NCBI RefSeq assembly: GCF_000717345.1
Contig: NZ_JNZA01000021.1
Coordinates: 54,902 to 118,901 of the forward strand
DNA length: 64,000 bases
DNA from: Streptomyces lydicus
GTDB taxonomy: Bacteria; Actinomycetota; Actinomycetes; Streptomycetales; Streptomycetaceae
Direction: 5' to 3'
Below the pieces are notes generated by a model that saw only the letters and a program-made list of their open reading frames with translations, had not been told where the DNA came from and searched no databases. The position numbers and the translations under genes were made by a program. Positions 1-10,624 of this stretch are shown here, in pieces. Within the stretch, counting starts at the first letter, position 1; each line of letters begins with the position of its first letter.

Positions 1-2
1 CG

Positions 3-1067
3 GTGTTCCGGGAGCTGCTGGGCAGCTTCGCGCAGGACGGGGCGCATCTGCTGGCCGTCTGCGACCCGCAGGGGCGGCTGCTGTGGGTGGAGGGGCACCG
101 CGGGGTGCGCCGCAGCGCGGAGCGGATGAACTTCGTCGTCGGCGCCCGCTGGGACGAGCGGCACGCCGGCACCAACGCGCCGGGTACCGCGCTCGCCGCC
201 GACCACGCCGTCCAGATCTTCGCGGCCGAGCACTACAACCGGCAGGTGCAGCGCTGGACCTGCGCCGCGGCCCCGCTGCACGATCCGCGGACCGGCCGGC
301 TGCTGGGCGCGGTGGACATCACCGGCGGTGACCACCTGGCGAGCCCGCACAGCCTGGCCCTGGTGCAGGCCACGGCCCGCGCCGCGGAGGCCCATCTGGC
401 GTCCGGGTCCCCGGAGCCCGGGGTGTTCCTGTCGGCGCTCGGCCGGGACGAGGCGCTACTGGTCGTGGACGGGGAACGGCTGCGCCTCGGACGCCGGCAC
501 AGCGAGATCATGCTGCTGCTCGCACAGCACCCGGACGGCCTGACGGGTGATCAGCTCTCGTTGCTGCTGTACGGGGAGCGCGACATGCGGCCGGTCACCC
601 TGCGGGCCGAACTGTCCCGGCTGCGCCATCTCGTGGGGGCGCTGCTGCACTCCCGCCCGTACCGCCTGAGCCGCGCCGTAGAAACCGATCTGGGCGTGGT
701 CGAGGGCCAGTTGGCGGCCGGGCACCCCCGCTCCGCGCTCGGCGCGTACCGCGGCCCGCTGCTGCCGCTGTCGGAGGCGCCCGGCGTGCGGCGGATGCGG
801 GAGGCGCTGGCGGACCGGATGCGGTGCACGCTGCTGGCCACCCGCGACGCCGACCTGCTGCGCGAGTGGTCGCGCACGCCGTGGGGCGAGGACGATCTGG
901 AGGTCTTCGAGGCGCTGGTGGACGCCCTGCCGGCCCGCTCCCCCGCCCGTACCGCCTCCGTCGCCGGCGCCGACCGGCTGCGCGCCGCCTACGGTCTGAC
1001 CGACGGCGCAACGAGCAATCCGGCCACCACGCGCGTCGCAACGTTCGCGCAACCTCCCCGCTCATAG
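3..1067 (+). CDS. GAF-domain transcriptional regulator, 5' truncated
   Basis: The first in-frame codon is a GTG only three bases from the window edge, so the true start probably lies upstream and this is a 5'-partial gene. The N-terminal ~130 residues look like the end of a GAF sensor domain of the AcoR-like type (TNAPGTALA, then CAAAPLHDP and [10 protein letters not shown]). Residues ~155-225 ([18 protein letters not shown] followed by an arginine-rich helix) resemble a winged-helix DNA-binding unit. The gene ends 67 bp before an aldehyde dehydrogenase on the same strand, and GAF regulators often sit beside such dehydrogenases in actinomycetes. I therefore infer that it controls that gene; the effector is unknown. 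Confidence 0.75.
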   Translation: MFRELLGSFAQDGAHLLAVCDPQGRLLWVEGHRGVRRSAERMNFVVGARWDERHAGTNAPGTALAADHAVQIFAAEHYNRQVQRWTCAAAPLHDPRTGRLLGAVDITGGDHLASPHSLALVQATARAAEAHLASGSPEPGVFLSALGRDEALLVVDGERLRLGRRHSEIMLLLAQHPDGLTGDQLSLLLYGERDMRPVTLRAELSRLRHLVGALLHSRPYRLSRAVETDLGVVEGQLAAGHPRSALGAYRGPLLPLSEAPGVRRMREALADRMRCTLLATRDADLLREWSRTPWGEDDLEVFEALVDALPARSPARTASVAGADRLRAAYGLTDGATSNPATTRVATFAQPPRS

Positions 1068-1134
1068 CCTGCGCACGACGCCCGTCGCACGGGAGTGGCG
1101 GGCACCGCGCCGAGAGCGATTGGGAGGCCGCCCC

Positions 1135-2658
<1,524 letters not shown>

Positions 2659-2669
2659 GGGCCCGAGAA

Positions 2670-2707
2670 AAGGCGCCTGACCTGGGCTTTTGCCTGCCAG
2701 GCGCCTT
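2670..2707 (+). terminator. Hairpin terminator after aldehyde dehydrogenase
   Basis: A 10-bp perfect inverted repeat, AAGGCGCCTG with CAGGCGCCTT, starts 11 bases after the dehydrogenase stop and has an 18-base loop. There is no long T tract, which is normal for actinomycete terminators. The same hairpin is recognisable beside both downstream remnants of this gene end. The rest of the gap to 3084 shows no gene. Confidence 0.7.
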
Positions 2708-3084
2708 CCGCCCCGTCCGCTCGGAGCAGGGCCAGGTTTACGTCGTAACTCCCAGTTCCTCCCACCCGTATCCCGCTCCTGACCAGCTCTTCCGGACCAG
2801 TCACGGACCAAAACCCCCGACTCACCCAGCAGGCGCCGCTGCGTGCCCGGCATCCGACGGCGCGCACCCGCGAGGTGCCCCACACCGAGACATGCTCTTC
2901 CCGCAGGCGGAGGTGGGCCGAGGTCGGACATTGCCCAGACGAGGTTCATGGACACGCCTGGTCCGTTGCTGCCTGGGCCACGGGGCACCCGTCGAGCGTC
3001 TGCAGCAGGTCAGCGTGCGGTGCGGGTGTACGGCCGGGACATACCGTCGCGCCGGGCAGTGGCCGACGGTGACGTCCGGTCGGT

Positions 3085-4344
3085 TCAGCGGATGAAGTCG
3101 ACCTCCGGGTAATGGCGCGAGGGGCCGTCGAGCAGGCTGCTGTGCTGGTGGCGCAGGTGCTTGTCGAAGAAGGCGGCGACGTAGGTGCGTTGGACCTCGA
3201 TGGAGCGGTTGGGGTCGATCGTGCCGAGTGCCTGCTGCATTACTTCCGGGGTTATCCCGAATGCGGCCGGCGCCTGGGGGAACAGGACCTGGTTGTCGAC
3301 GAAGGAGTTGTGCCCGGAGCCGCGCAGCTTCAGGTCGAGCCGCTCTCCGTGCAGGTTTTCCCAGAGCCGCGCCCAGCTCGGGTCGGTGTTGCGGTTGTGG
3401 TGCTCGGAACTGAACAGCATGTAGGGGCGGTCGAGCCGCTGGTGTTCCGACCGGCCGAAGAGCTGGCCGTCCAGGTTCACGCCGGCGTCGATCCTGGAGT
3501 CCGCGTGCATGGCGGCGGCCACTGATCCGCCGCCGAGGGAAGCGCCGAACATCCCGATGTGCTTCGTGCTCACGGCCTGGGTCAGCCCGTGGGGGAGCGG
3601 CTTGTGTTCCACGTCCGGGTTGTGGCCACGGGCGATCTCGGCCAACTGGTTGATGACGAAGTGGCTGTCCGCCGCCCGGACGTCGATCAAGTCGCGCGAT
3701 TTGGTGCCCGGCGGCAGCATGCTCACCTCATGTCGCCCGCCAGGGAAGACCACATCGCCGGTGTCGTGGGTGTGGTCGATGGTGACGACCAAGTAGCCGC
3801 GGCTGGCCAGGTCCTGAACCAGTGCCGTGCCCGTCGCACGGTTCCCACGCCCGCCGGGCGAGTACAGCAGCACCGGCAGCTTGCCGTCCTTGCGGGCGAC
3901 CGGGGCGCCGGTGTGCCCGGCCGTGGTGGGCAGGGTCACCCCGCCCGGCAGCACCTGCTGGCTGTTGGGGAGGAGCGCGGCGGGGTACTGGCTCGTGTGT
4001 GTCGCCGGGTACCACAGCGAGACCATCAGCTCGCGTTGCTGTCCGGGCACCCACGGATCCATGCGGGACGAGTCGCGCAGGTGGAGGTCGACCGTCCCGA
4101 CGCGATGGCGACCGGTCGGAGCAGGGAGAGTCAGCTGGCCCGGGGCTTGGGGCGGTTCCACGGCCGCTTCCGTGTCCGCGGACGCCGCTGCGTCCAAGGC
4201 CGCCGCCGCGGCCATGGGCGCATGGGCGGTCTTCTCCGCGGCGGTGGCCGGCGCGATCCCGGCGCCCAGGGCGAGGGTCAGTAGTCCTGTGGTGCCGGCG
4301 ACCCGGGTGCGCAACCGGCTGTGGCGCCTTCGTGCGTGCTTCAT
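3085..4344 (-). CDS. Secreted alpha/beta hydrolase, PAF-acetylhydrolase-like
   Basis: 419-residue exported hydrolase. The N-terminus is a long signal peptide (KHARRRHSRLRTR, a hydrophobic core, then APATAA). The fold is that of secreted platelet-activating-factor acetylhydrolase/lipase-like enzymes: the nucleophile is Ser269 in GASLGGG, the acid is probably Asp292 in NLDGQLFG, and His345 in GSGHNSFVD completes the triad. The oxyanion region YSPGGRG lies near residues 161-167. A GGAGGGG ribosome site precedes ATG 4344. The gene converges on the aldehyde dehydrogenase, with about 430 bases between them. The substrate (ester or phospholipid) cannot be told from sequence. Confidence 0.85.
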   Translation of the reverse strand: MKHARRRHSRLRTRVAGTTGLLTLALGAGIAPATAAEKTAHAPMAAAAALDAAASADTEAAVEPPQAPGQLTLPAPTGRHRVGTVDLHLRDSSRMDPWVPGQQRELMVSLWYPATHTSQYPAALLPNSQQVLPGGVTLPTTAGHTGAPVARKDGKLPVLLYSPGGRGNRATGTALVQDLASRGYLVVTIDHTHDTGDVVFPGGRHEVSMLPPGTKSRDLIDVRAADSHFVINQLAEIARGHNPDVEHKPLPHGLTQAVSTKHIGMFGASLGGGSVAAAMHADSRIDAGVNLDGQLFGRSEHQRLDRPYMLFSSEHHNRNTDPSWARLWENLHGERLDLKLRGSGHNSFVDNQVLFPQAPAAFGITPEVMQQALGTIDPNRSIEVQRTYVAAFFDKHLRHQHSSLLDGPSRHYPEVDFIR

Positions 4345-5332
4345 GGGCAGCCCCCCTCCATGGTGGTGATCGCCACGTGATCAGCGATCGGCTGGCGGTC
4401 ATCGTATATGCAGTTTTGCCATGGCCCAGCCAACCCACTTGACAGTGCGGGGAGTTATCGACGGCGGTGGGTGAGGTGAGCGCTCATGACGCGTCCGGAA
4501 TTGCGCGGTGCCGGCTTCGTACACCGTCCGTCGCCGGGCCCCCGTGACCGGCCTTTTGCGCTGGACCCCACTGCGCTGGGCACTGTCTGTCGGCGCTGGT
4601 GGTGCATGCCACCGAGTTGAGCAAGTGGAGTGTCCGTGCGGGATGCACGAAGGGGAAATCCCCTGGTGCGGCCGGTAGCAGTTGTCAGCGCCGGGCCACT
4701 CGGTATCCCCGGGCAACCAGTTGCAGCAGCAAGGTCCAAGCCGGGGGAGGCCGGACGTGCACGACCGTTTCCTTGCCTCAGTGCGTTGACTGAAGGAGCG
4801 TCAGTCCCGGCCAGCACGCCTCTGTGAAAGGTGGCTGGTTCACGCCATCGCATGATGGTGGCCATCGGATCCAGGTTTGCTTCGACTTTGCTCACCGTTT
4901 TCACTGAGCGCGTTTATTACGCGGCAGTTCGTAACTGCCGACCGGGACGACCGCCCCCTGTGGAATTGCCCATTTCCCCGGGAAGGGGCAGTTTCGGTGG
5001 CTGCCTTCGGCGCAACCGCGACTGTGCGTAAGGGATCGAATGCAGACGGGGAACGAAGGGACAAACGACCCTGTCGGCTGTTGCGTGGGAAATTCCGCGC
5101 GCCGGGACGATGTCGAGACCGCGTAAGCGGCCGCTTCTCAGGGCGAGTTGAGCCACGTGCCGTATGGGACGGCACAGAGGGCACAGAACGAACACCCTTG
5201 TGATTATCCTGTGTTCCCAGTATTCATACTGGTTGAGTTGCCGCACGGCCATTCCCCACATGCCGAGAGGACGCTGTCCTGCACGCCGTTGCCCGCGCAC
5301 CCCGTCCGCACCGCACCCGACGCCGCGCCGAC
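4345..5332. other. Intergenic region, no gene seen, two palindromes
   Basis: Almost 1 kb between the divergent hydrolase and polymer-operon genes. Short frames on both strands lack coding character or similarity I can recognise. Two dyads stand out: CGGCAGTT-cgt-AACTGCCG at 4922-4940, and a perfect 16-bp palindrome at 5217-5232 (listed separately). The region probably holds promoters in both directions. Confidence 0.5.
5217..5232. promoter_or_regulatory. Perfect 16-bp palindrome upstream of polymer operon
   Basis: CCAGTAT-TC-ATACTGG is a perfect palindrome with a two-base centre, 101 bases before the first gene of the operon. Size and symmetry fit a dimeric repressor operator (GntR- or MarR-like). 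The regulator is not encoded next to it, and the assignment is inference. Confidence 0.4.
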
Positions 5333-7657
5333 ATGCCCATGCTCGGAGGCGTCCGCCCACCGATCGCCGCACTGCTCTGCGGCCTGCTGGCAGTTTCCGC
5401 GTTGACCGCTCTCGGTCTCGGTACCGTTCACGAACAGGATGTGCCCCAGGCCCTGAGCGACGCGGAACGCCAGATCGCCCAGGATGCCGCCGACTCGGTC
5501 GGGACCTCCATCAACGCAAGTGCCAGGGCCGTGCGCCGCTCTGCGGCGTCGGCCACACCCGCCGGCAGCAGCAAACCGGCGACAGTTCTTCGGTCCCTTC
5601 TCCCGACCGGGCACCCTGCGGCGGGCGGTGTGCTGCTCGACCCGCGCACCGGCAAACCGCTGGCGGCCAGTGGGGAGAAGGTGCCGCTGACCGGGGTGGA
5701 TGCGAAGGATCTGGCGCGGCCCGATACCGGCAACATCGCGCCCCGGGTGGTCACTTCCGGCACTGGCGCACCGCGGCTGTTGCTCTTCGCCCGGGTGAGC
5801 GTCCCCGTTGCGGACCGCAAGCAGGACGAGAACCAGGATCAGGCGGGGGATCTGAGAGGGGATCAGGACGCGGAGGAACGCGGACTCCTGTTTGTCGTCT
5901 CCGAAAAGGTCGCTGCTCCAGCGGTGTACGGAGCGGGGCGCACCGGGCAACTGGTGGACCGGAACGGCAAGGTGTGTGCTTCCGCCCCGACCACCGGCGC
6001 GGCCCTGACGGCCGCTACCGGCCACCGCGCGCTGCCTGCCGCTGCGGCGAACGCCGCGAACACCAGCGTTCACACCGGCGACGTCTCGGGCAGCGTGCTC
6101 GGTGACGGTCGCCACGGGCTGCGCAGGGTCACGGGGTGGGCCTCGGTCGTCTCGGAGGACGGCAAGGACGACGCCTCCGGCCTGGGACTGACCGTCCTGA
6201 CGGCCCGGGAGGTGCCTCCGGCGAAGGCGGGAGCCGACCACATGTGGTTCGCCCTGGTGGCCGCGGGCGCGCTGGTGGTGATCGCCGTGCTGGTCACCCT
6301 GGTGCTGTGGGGCACGATGCAGCGTCCGCTGCTGCGGCTGCATCTGTCCGCCGCCCGGCTGGCCAGGGGTGTCGGCGAAGTGCCGGAGGAGCGTGCGGAG
6401 TTGGCGCGGCCGGTGCCGGTTCTCGGGTTCGGCGAGCCCGGCAGGGCCGGCCGGGCGCTGGAGTCGATACGCCGCCAACTGCTCGGCGAGACGGGGCCGG
6501 AGCCGGAGCAGGAGGTGCGGCGCCGTCCCGGTGTCCGGGCGCTGGTGCTCGTCTGCGCTCTCGTGATCGCCGCGTGGGGGGTGCCGCTGCTGTTCCTGCT
6601 CAACCGGGTACCGGCGGCCAAGGCCGTACCGGCAGCCGCCGTCGCCGATCAGCAGGCACGCACCGAGGCCGCCGCCGACCGGGTGCAGCGGTCCCTCGGC
6701 GGGAGCCGCACCGACCTCGCGGCGGCGGCGTCGGCCCTCTCCGGTGCGTCACGCGAGCGGGCGGCGGAGGTGCTGCGGCGCGAACGCGCCGACCACCCCA
6801 CGTTCCGGTCGCTGTATGTGCTGGACCGCACCGGTGCCCTCGTGCAGCAGGTGGGCAAGCAGCCGGTGCGCACCCTCGTCCCGCCAACCGGCGAGGGAAT
6901 CACCCAGGTCAACACGTCGGGCAAGATCCCGGCGATCGCCGCCTACGCCCGGATCCCGGCGCCCGGGAAGGCCAAGGGCGCCAAGAAGGCCGAGGACACC
7001 GCCCCGGCTGTCGTCGTCGCGGAGATCGGCGTGGACGCGCTGGACGACCTGGTTTCCCGGCCCGGGCTCGGCAGCGTGTGGCTGACCGACGAGCGCCACA
7101 GAGTGCTTGCGGCGAGCGTCGGCTTTGAAGCCTTCCAGTCCCTTCCCAGCCGGCGCCTCACCCGTCTGGTGGCGAAGACCGACGCGGCCCCCGGCGGCGC
7201 GGGCAAGTCGGCATCGGCCGTACTGCACGCGGGGACCTCCCCGGGCGAGGGCCTGTCGGTCGCGGCCGCCGCGCCACTGGCACAGAAGGGGCCTGCCGCC
7301 GGTCTCGGCTGGCGGGTGGTCTCCGCCGAGCCGGCCGCGGCGCTCAAACTGGCGGCATATCAGGTCCAGGCACGCACCATGCTGGCCGGGCTGCTCGCCC
7401 TGACCGCGGGCAGCGCCTGCCTGGGCTGGCTGCACATCGTGGTGGTCAGACCGCTGCGCACGCTCACCGGATGCGCGGAACGGCTCGCCGCCGGCGACCG
7501 CCGCACCGTGCTGTTCCCGGTCCACCACGACGAGTGCGGTTCGGTCACCCGCAGTCTGGAACTGCTCCGGCAGGCGCTGGTGGAGCGGGACCGTGGCGCG
7601 GGAGCCGATCTGGCCGCTGTCCCTGCCCCCTCGTTCCAGTGCGGCAGCGCACCGTAG
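5333..7657 (+). CDS. HAMP-domain membrane protein with two extracytoplasmic sensor regions
   Basis: 774-residue membrane protein built as two similar halves. Each half has a transmembrane helix, an Ala/Gly-rich extracytoplasmic sensor-like domain, and another helix (about residues 8-30 and 303-325, then 402-424 and 680-706). The last ~60 residues look like a HAMP segment (VRPLRTLTGCAERLAAGD). No kinase, cyclase or methyl-accepting domain follows, so it is not a complete sensor kinase. It heads a tightly packed operon with the pgsB- and pgsC-like genes (16-base gap to the next start). I infer a structural or sensory partner of the polymer synthase; the role is not established. ATG 5339 is an alternative start. 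Confidence 0.75.
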   Translation: MPMLGGVRPPIAALLCGLLAVSALTALGLGTVHEQDVPQALSDAERQIAQDAADSVGTSINASARAVRRSAASATPAGSSKPATVLRSLLPTGHPAAGGVLLDPRTGKPLAASGEKVPLTGVDAKDLARPDTGNIAPRVVTSGTGAPRLLLFARVSVPVADRKQDENQDQAGDLRGDQDAEERGLLFVVSEKVAAPAVYGAGRTGQLVDRNGKVCASAPTTGAALTAATGHRALPAAAANAANTSVHTGDVSGSVLGDGRHGLRRVTGWASVVSEDGKDDASGLGLTVLTAREVPPAKAGADHMWFALVAAGALVVIAVLVTLVLWGTMQRPLLRLHLSAARLARGVGEVPEERAELARPVPVLGFGEPGRAGRALESIRRQLLGETGPEPEQEVRRRPGVRALVLVCALVIAAWGVPLLFLLNRVPAAKAVPAAAVADQQARTEAAADRVQRSLGGSRTDLAAAASALSGASRERAAEVLRRERADHPTFRSLYVLDRTGALVQQVGKQPVRTLVPPTGEGITQVNTSGKIPAIAAYARIPAPGKAKGAKKAEDTAPAVVVAEIGVDALDDLVSRPGLGSVWLTDERHRVLAASVGFEAFQSLPSRRLTRLVAKTDAAPGGAGKSASAVLHAGTSPGEGLSVAAAAPLAQKGPAAGLGWRVVSAEPAAALKLAAYQVQARTMLAGLLALTAGSACLGWLHIVVVRPLRTLTGCAERLAAGDRRTVLFPVHHDECGSVTRSLELLRQALVERDRGAGADLAAVPAPSFQCGSAP

Positions 7658-7673
7658 TGAAGGATCGACCGAC

Positions 7674-9020
7674 GTGCTTTTCCTCTATGTTGTCCTGCTG
7701 CTGAGCTGTGCCGTGCTGCTGGTCGCCGGCGTGCTGGAGCAGCGGCGCCACTACGCCGCGCTGGCGCAGATTCCCACCCGGGTGCTGGTCAACGGCATTC
7801 GCGGCAAGAGCTCGATCACCCGGCTGTGCGCGGGGGCGCTGCGCGGCGGCGGTCTGGTCACCGTGGCCAAGACCACCGGCACCGCAGCCCGGTTCATCCA
7901 CCCGGACGCCACCGAGGAGCCGGTGTACCGGAAGTTCGGCATCGCGAACGTCGTCGAGCAGATCGGCATCGTCCGGCGCGCTGCGGCGTACCGGCCGCAC
8001 GCCCTGGTGATCGAGTGCATGGCGGTGATGCCCGCGCTGCAGGAGGTCAACCAGGAGAAGCTGATCCGCTCCACCATCGGCGTGCTGTGCAACGTGCGCG
8101 AGGACCACCTCGCCGAAATGGGGCCGACGCTGGACGATGTCGCCCGCTCGCTGTCCCGGTCGATGCCGTTCGGCGGGGTCTGCGTCACCGCCGAGCAGGA
8201 GCGGCTGCACATCCTCGAAGAGGAGGCGGACAAGCGGCGGTGCCGGCTGATCGCCGTCGATCCGGAGTCGGTCACCGACGAGGAGCTGCGCGAGTTCAGT
8301 TGGTTCACGTTCAAGGAGAACGTCGCCATCGCGCTGGCCGTGGCCGAACTGCTCGGTGTGGACCGGGCCACCGCCCTGCGCGGTATGCGGGAGGCGCCGC
8401 CGGACCCCGGTGTGCTCTCCGTCGAGCGCTACCGCACACCGGACGGCAAGCGGCTGCGCTTCGCCAATGTCTTCGCCGCGAACGACCCCGAGTCGACGTT
8501 GATGAACGTCCGTCAGCTGGAGGAACTCGGGGCGATCCGCCGCCCGCTGAACCTCGTCATCAACTGCCGCCCGGACCGGGTGGAACGCAATGGGCAGATG
8601 GGAGCGATCGTCCCCGACCTGGCCCCCGAGACGGTCTTCCTCATCGGGCATCCCACCAAGAGCGCCCGCGACGGCATCCCGCCGGGCTCGCCGGGACGGG
8701 TGGTGGACCTGGGCGGCGACCGGCGCGACGCACAGGAGCTGACCCACGCCCTCCTCGCCGAACTGGCCCCGGATTCCTCGCTGGTGGCCGTCGGCAATAT
8801 CCACGGCCAGGGCGAACTCCTCCTGGACCACCTCGGCAAGCTGCCCCCGGACCACGCCGACGAGCCGCTTCCGGTCGCGCACCCGCCCGAGGCGGAGCCG
8901 TACAGCTGGGTGGGGTCGATGAACGGCCCGACGTCCGGCGCACACGCCCAAGGCCCCTCCTCCGCCCATGCCGATGCCCCTGCCGACGCCCGGAACGAAA
9001 CCGCAAGGAACCCGCTGTGA
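7674..9020 (+). CDS. pgsB: PgsB/CapB-type poly-gamma-glutamate synthase ligase subunit
   Basis: 448-residue amide ligase of the Mur-ligase/FPGS superfamily. It has an N-terminal membrane helix (LFLYVVLLLSCAVLLVAG), a P-loop variant NGIRGKSSITRL and the CapB signatures LVIECMAVMP.LQ, LCNVREDH and FANDPES. In the family this subunit activates glutamate by ATP-dependent phosphorylation and extends gamma-linked polyglutamate at the membrane. I chose GTG 7674 because it follows an AAGG site and places the membrane helix at the start; a longer frame to 7593 would overlap the previous gene. Its stop overlaps the start of the PgsC-like gene, indicating translational coupling. The true monomer in this organism is not proven. 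Confidence 0.9.
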   Translation: MLFLYVVLLLSCAVLLVAGVLEQRRHYAALAQIPTRVLVNGIRGKSSITRLCAGALRGGGLVTVAKTTGTAARFIHPDATEEPVYRKFGIANVVEQIGIVRRAAAYRPHALVIECMAVMPALQEVNQEKLIRSTIGVLCNVREDHLAEMGPTLDDVARSLSRSMPFGGVCVTAEQERLHILEEEADKRRCRLIAVDPESVTDEELREFSWFTFKENVAIALAVAELLGVDRATALRGMREAPPDPGVLSVERYRTPDGKRLRFANVFAANDPESTLMNVRQLEELGAIRRPLNLVINCRPDRVERNGQMGAIVPDLAPETVFLIGHPTKSARDGIPPGSPGRVVDLGGDRRDAQELTHALLAELAPDSSLVAVGNIHGQGELLLDHLGKLPPDHADEPLPVAHPPEAEPYSWVGSMNGPTSGAHAQGPSSAHADAPADARNETARNPL

Positions 9021-9499
9021 TCCCCGTCATCGTCACTCCGCAGACCGCCGCACTGGGGATCGCCCTCGGACTGCTCTTCTCGCTGATCTGCTATCTGACC
9101 ACCAACCTCTCCCCCGGCGGCATGATCACCCCCGGCTGGCTGGCGCTGACCCTGGTCACCGATGTGGTCCGGGCCGCGATGATGATCGGCGTCACGGCCC
9201 TCACCCTCGCCGCGACCAAGCTCCTCCAGCGTCATGTGATCCTTTACGGAAAGCGGCTGTTCGCCGCCGTGGTGCTGTCCGCCGTGCTGCTCCAGACCAC
9301 GGTGATGCTCGCCCTCCAGCACGAGTTCCCGCTCCTGTACACCGCGCAGACCCTGGGCTTCATCGTGCCCGGCCTGATCGCCTATCAGCTGGTCCGCCAG
9401 CCATTGGCGGCCACCGTGGTCTCCACCACGGCGGTGACCCTCGGCACGTATGTGGTGCTGGTCGCCGGGCTGCTGCTGGGGGCCCTGCCCGTCGGCTAG
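9017..9499 (+). CDS. pgsC: PgsC/CapC-type polyglutamate synthase membrane subunit
   Basis: 160-residue integral membrane protein with about five hydrophobic helices and the CapC signature NLSPGGMITPGWLAL near the N-terminus. In the family it forms the membrane part of the polyglutamate synthase with PgsB. GTG 9017 overlaps the PgsB stop by four bases (GTGA), so the two are translationally coupled. No PgsA/CapA-like export protein follows, unlike in Bacillus; instead an exported peptidase and a glycosyltransferase do. Confidence 0.88.
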   Translation: MIPVIVTPQTAALGIALGLLFSLICYLTTNLSPGGMITPGWLALTLVTDVVRAAMMIGVTALTLAATKLLQRHVILYGKRLFAAVVLSAVLLQTTVMLALQHEFPLLYTAQTLGFIVPGLIAYQLVRQPLAATVVSTTAVTLGTYVVLVAGLLLGALPVG

Positions 9500-9542
9500 C
9501 CGCACGCATCCGCCGTACCCGTCCGCACGTCGAGGAGGTCAC

Positions 9543-10583
9543 ATGGGCACCCGCCCCACCCCGTCCGGCAGGCCCAGTCGCCGCCAGGTCCTGGTCTGTG
9601 CCGCCGGTCTGGCCTCCGCCGGAGCGGTCACCGGATACGCCTGGCACCACTTCCGCAGCGACGCACCGGACAGTGACGTCCCGGTACCGGCCGGCGGCTA
9701 CCGCTTCGAGCGCCGCGCCGCGCCCGCCCGTACGGTGGTGCGCGCCGCCGACGACCGCGTGCTGGCCACCTTCACCGACGGCGCCCGCACCGCGCTGCTG
9801 ACCGGCCCGACCCGTACCTGGAGCGAGCCGCGCACCACCAGTGCGGTGGTGCGCAGCGACGCCTGGATACGGCTGATGGGCAGCGCATGGAGCCAGGGCA
9901 AGGAGCACACCCGATGGTTCCGGGAGTGGTTCCCCAAGGCCCTGGCCGACCGCAGTCCGGACGCCTTCGCCGTGGCCTTCCAGTACGGCGACGGGGCGCC
10001 CGATCTGCACACCGCATCGGGCCTGCGCTACGGCGGCAACGCCCGCTTCGGGCCGCGTGTTCCCGGGCAGTCGGAGACGTCGTTCCACTATCGCGACGAG
10101 AAGTCCGACTTCTACGACTACCTCGGCGTCCCCTGGACCTTCCCGGACGGCACCCGCAAGTACCCGGAGAAGGAGCGCTACGGGGCCGTGGACTGCTCCG
10201 GCTTCATGCGCCTGGTCTGGGGCTACCGGATGGGCTACCCCATGCACGCCACCAACAACCCGGGGATCGGCCTGCCCCGTCGGGCCTACGCCATCGCCAC
10301 CCGGGCCCCCGGCGTAGTGCTGATCCCGAACACCGGCCGGCCGCCTGCCGACTTCAGTCAGCTGCTCCCCGGCGACCTCGTCTTCTTCGCCATCGACATC
10401 GGCAGACCGCACGGCATCGACCACTGCGGCATCTACCTGGGGCCAGACACCGAAGGGCGCCCGCGCTTCTACTCCAGCCGCTCGCGGGCCAACGGGCCCA
10501 CCATGGGCGACTTGGCCGGCCGCGCGACGCTCGACGGCTCCGGCTTCTACGCCCAGGGATTCCGCATGGCCCGCCGCCTGTGA
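9543..10583 (+). CDS. Exported NlpC/P60 family peptidase
   Basis: 346 residues with a Tat-like leader (RPSRRQVLVCAAGLASAGAV), followed by a C-terminal NlpC/P60 papain-like domain. The nucleophile is the Cys of AVDCSGFMRLVWG and the His lies in IDHCGIYLG. Such enzymes cut gamma-glutamyl bonds in peptidoglycan or in polyglutamate (PgdS type). Its place in the pgsBC operon suggests release or trimming of the polymer, or remodelling of the wall for attachment. A strong GAGGAGGT precedes ATG 9543; the frame extends upstream but overlaps PgsC there. Confidence 0.85.
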   Translation: MGTRPTPSGRPSRRQVLVCAAGLASAGAVTGYAWHHFRSDAPDSDVPVPAGGYRFERRAAPARTVVRAADDRVLATFTDGARTALLTGPTRTWSEPRTTSAVVRSDAWIRLMGSAWSQGKEHTRWFREWFPKALADRSPDAFAVAFQYGDGAPDLHTASGLRYGGNARFGPRVPGQSETSFHYRDEKSDFYDYLGVPWTFPDGTRKYPEKERYGAVDCSGFMRLVWGYRMGYPMHATNNPGIGLPRRAYAIATRAPGVVLIPNTGRPPADFSQLLPGDLVFFAIDIGRPHGIDHCGIYLGPDTEGRPRFYSSRSRANGPTMGDLAGRATLDGSGFYAQGFRMARRL

Positions 10584-10624
10584 AGCCGACGTCCCCAGCC
10601 CGCCGCCCCAGGAGAGACCCCGCC

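Noticed and set aside
4455..5203. Several 65-150-codon frames in the 4.3-5.3 kb gap
   Set aside because: They are Arg/Gly/Pro-rich, overlap each other on both strands and lack ribosome sites or recognisable domains.
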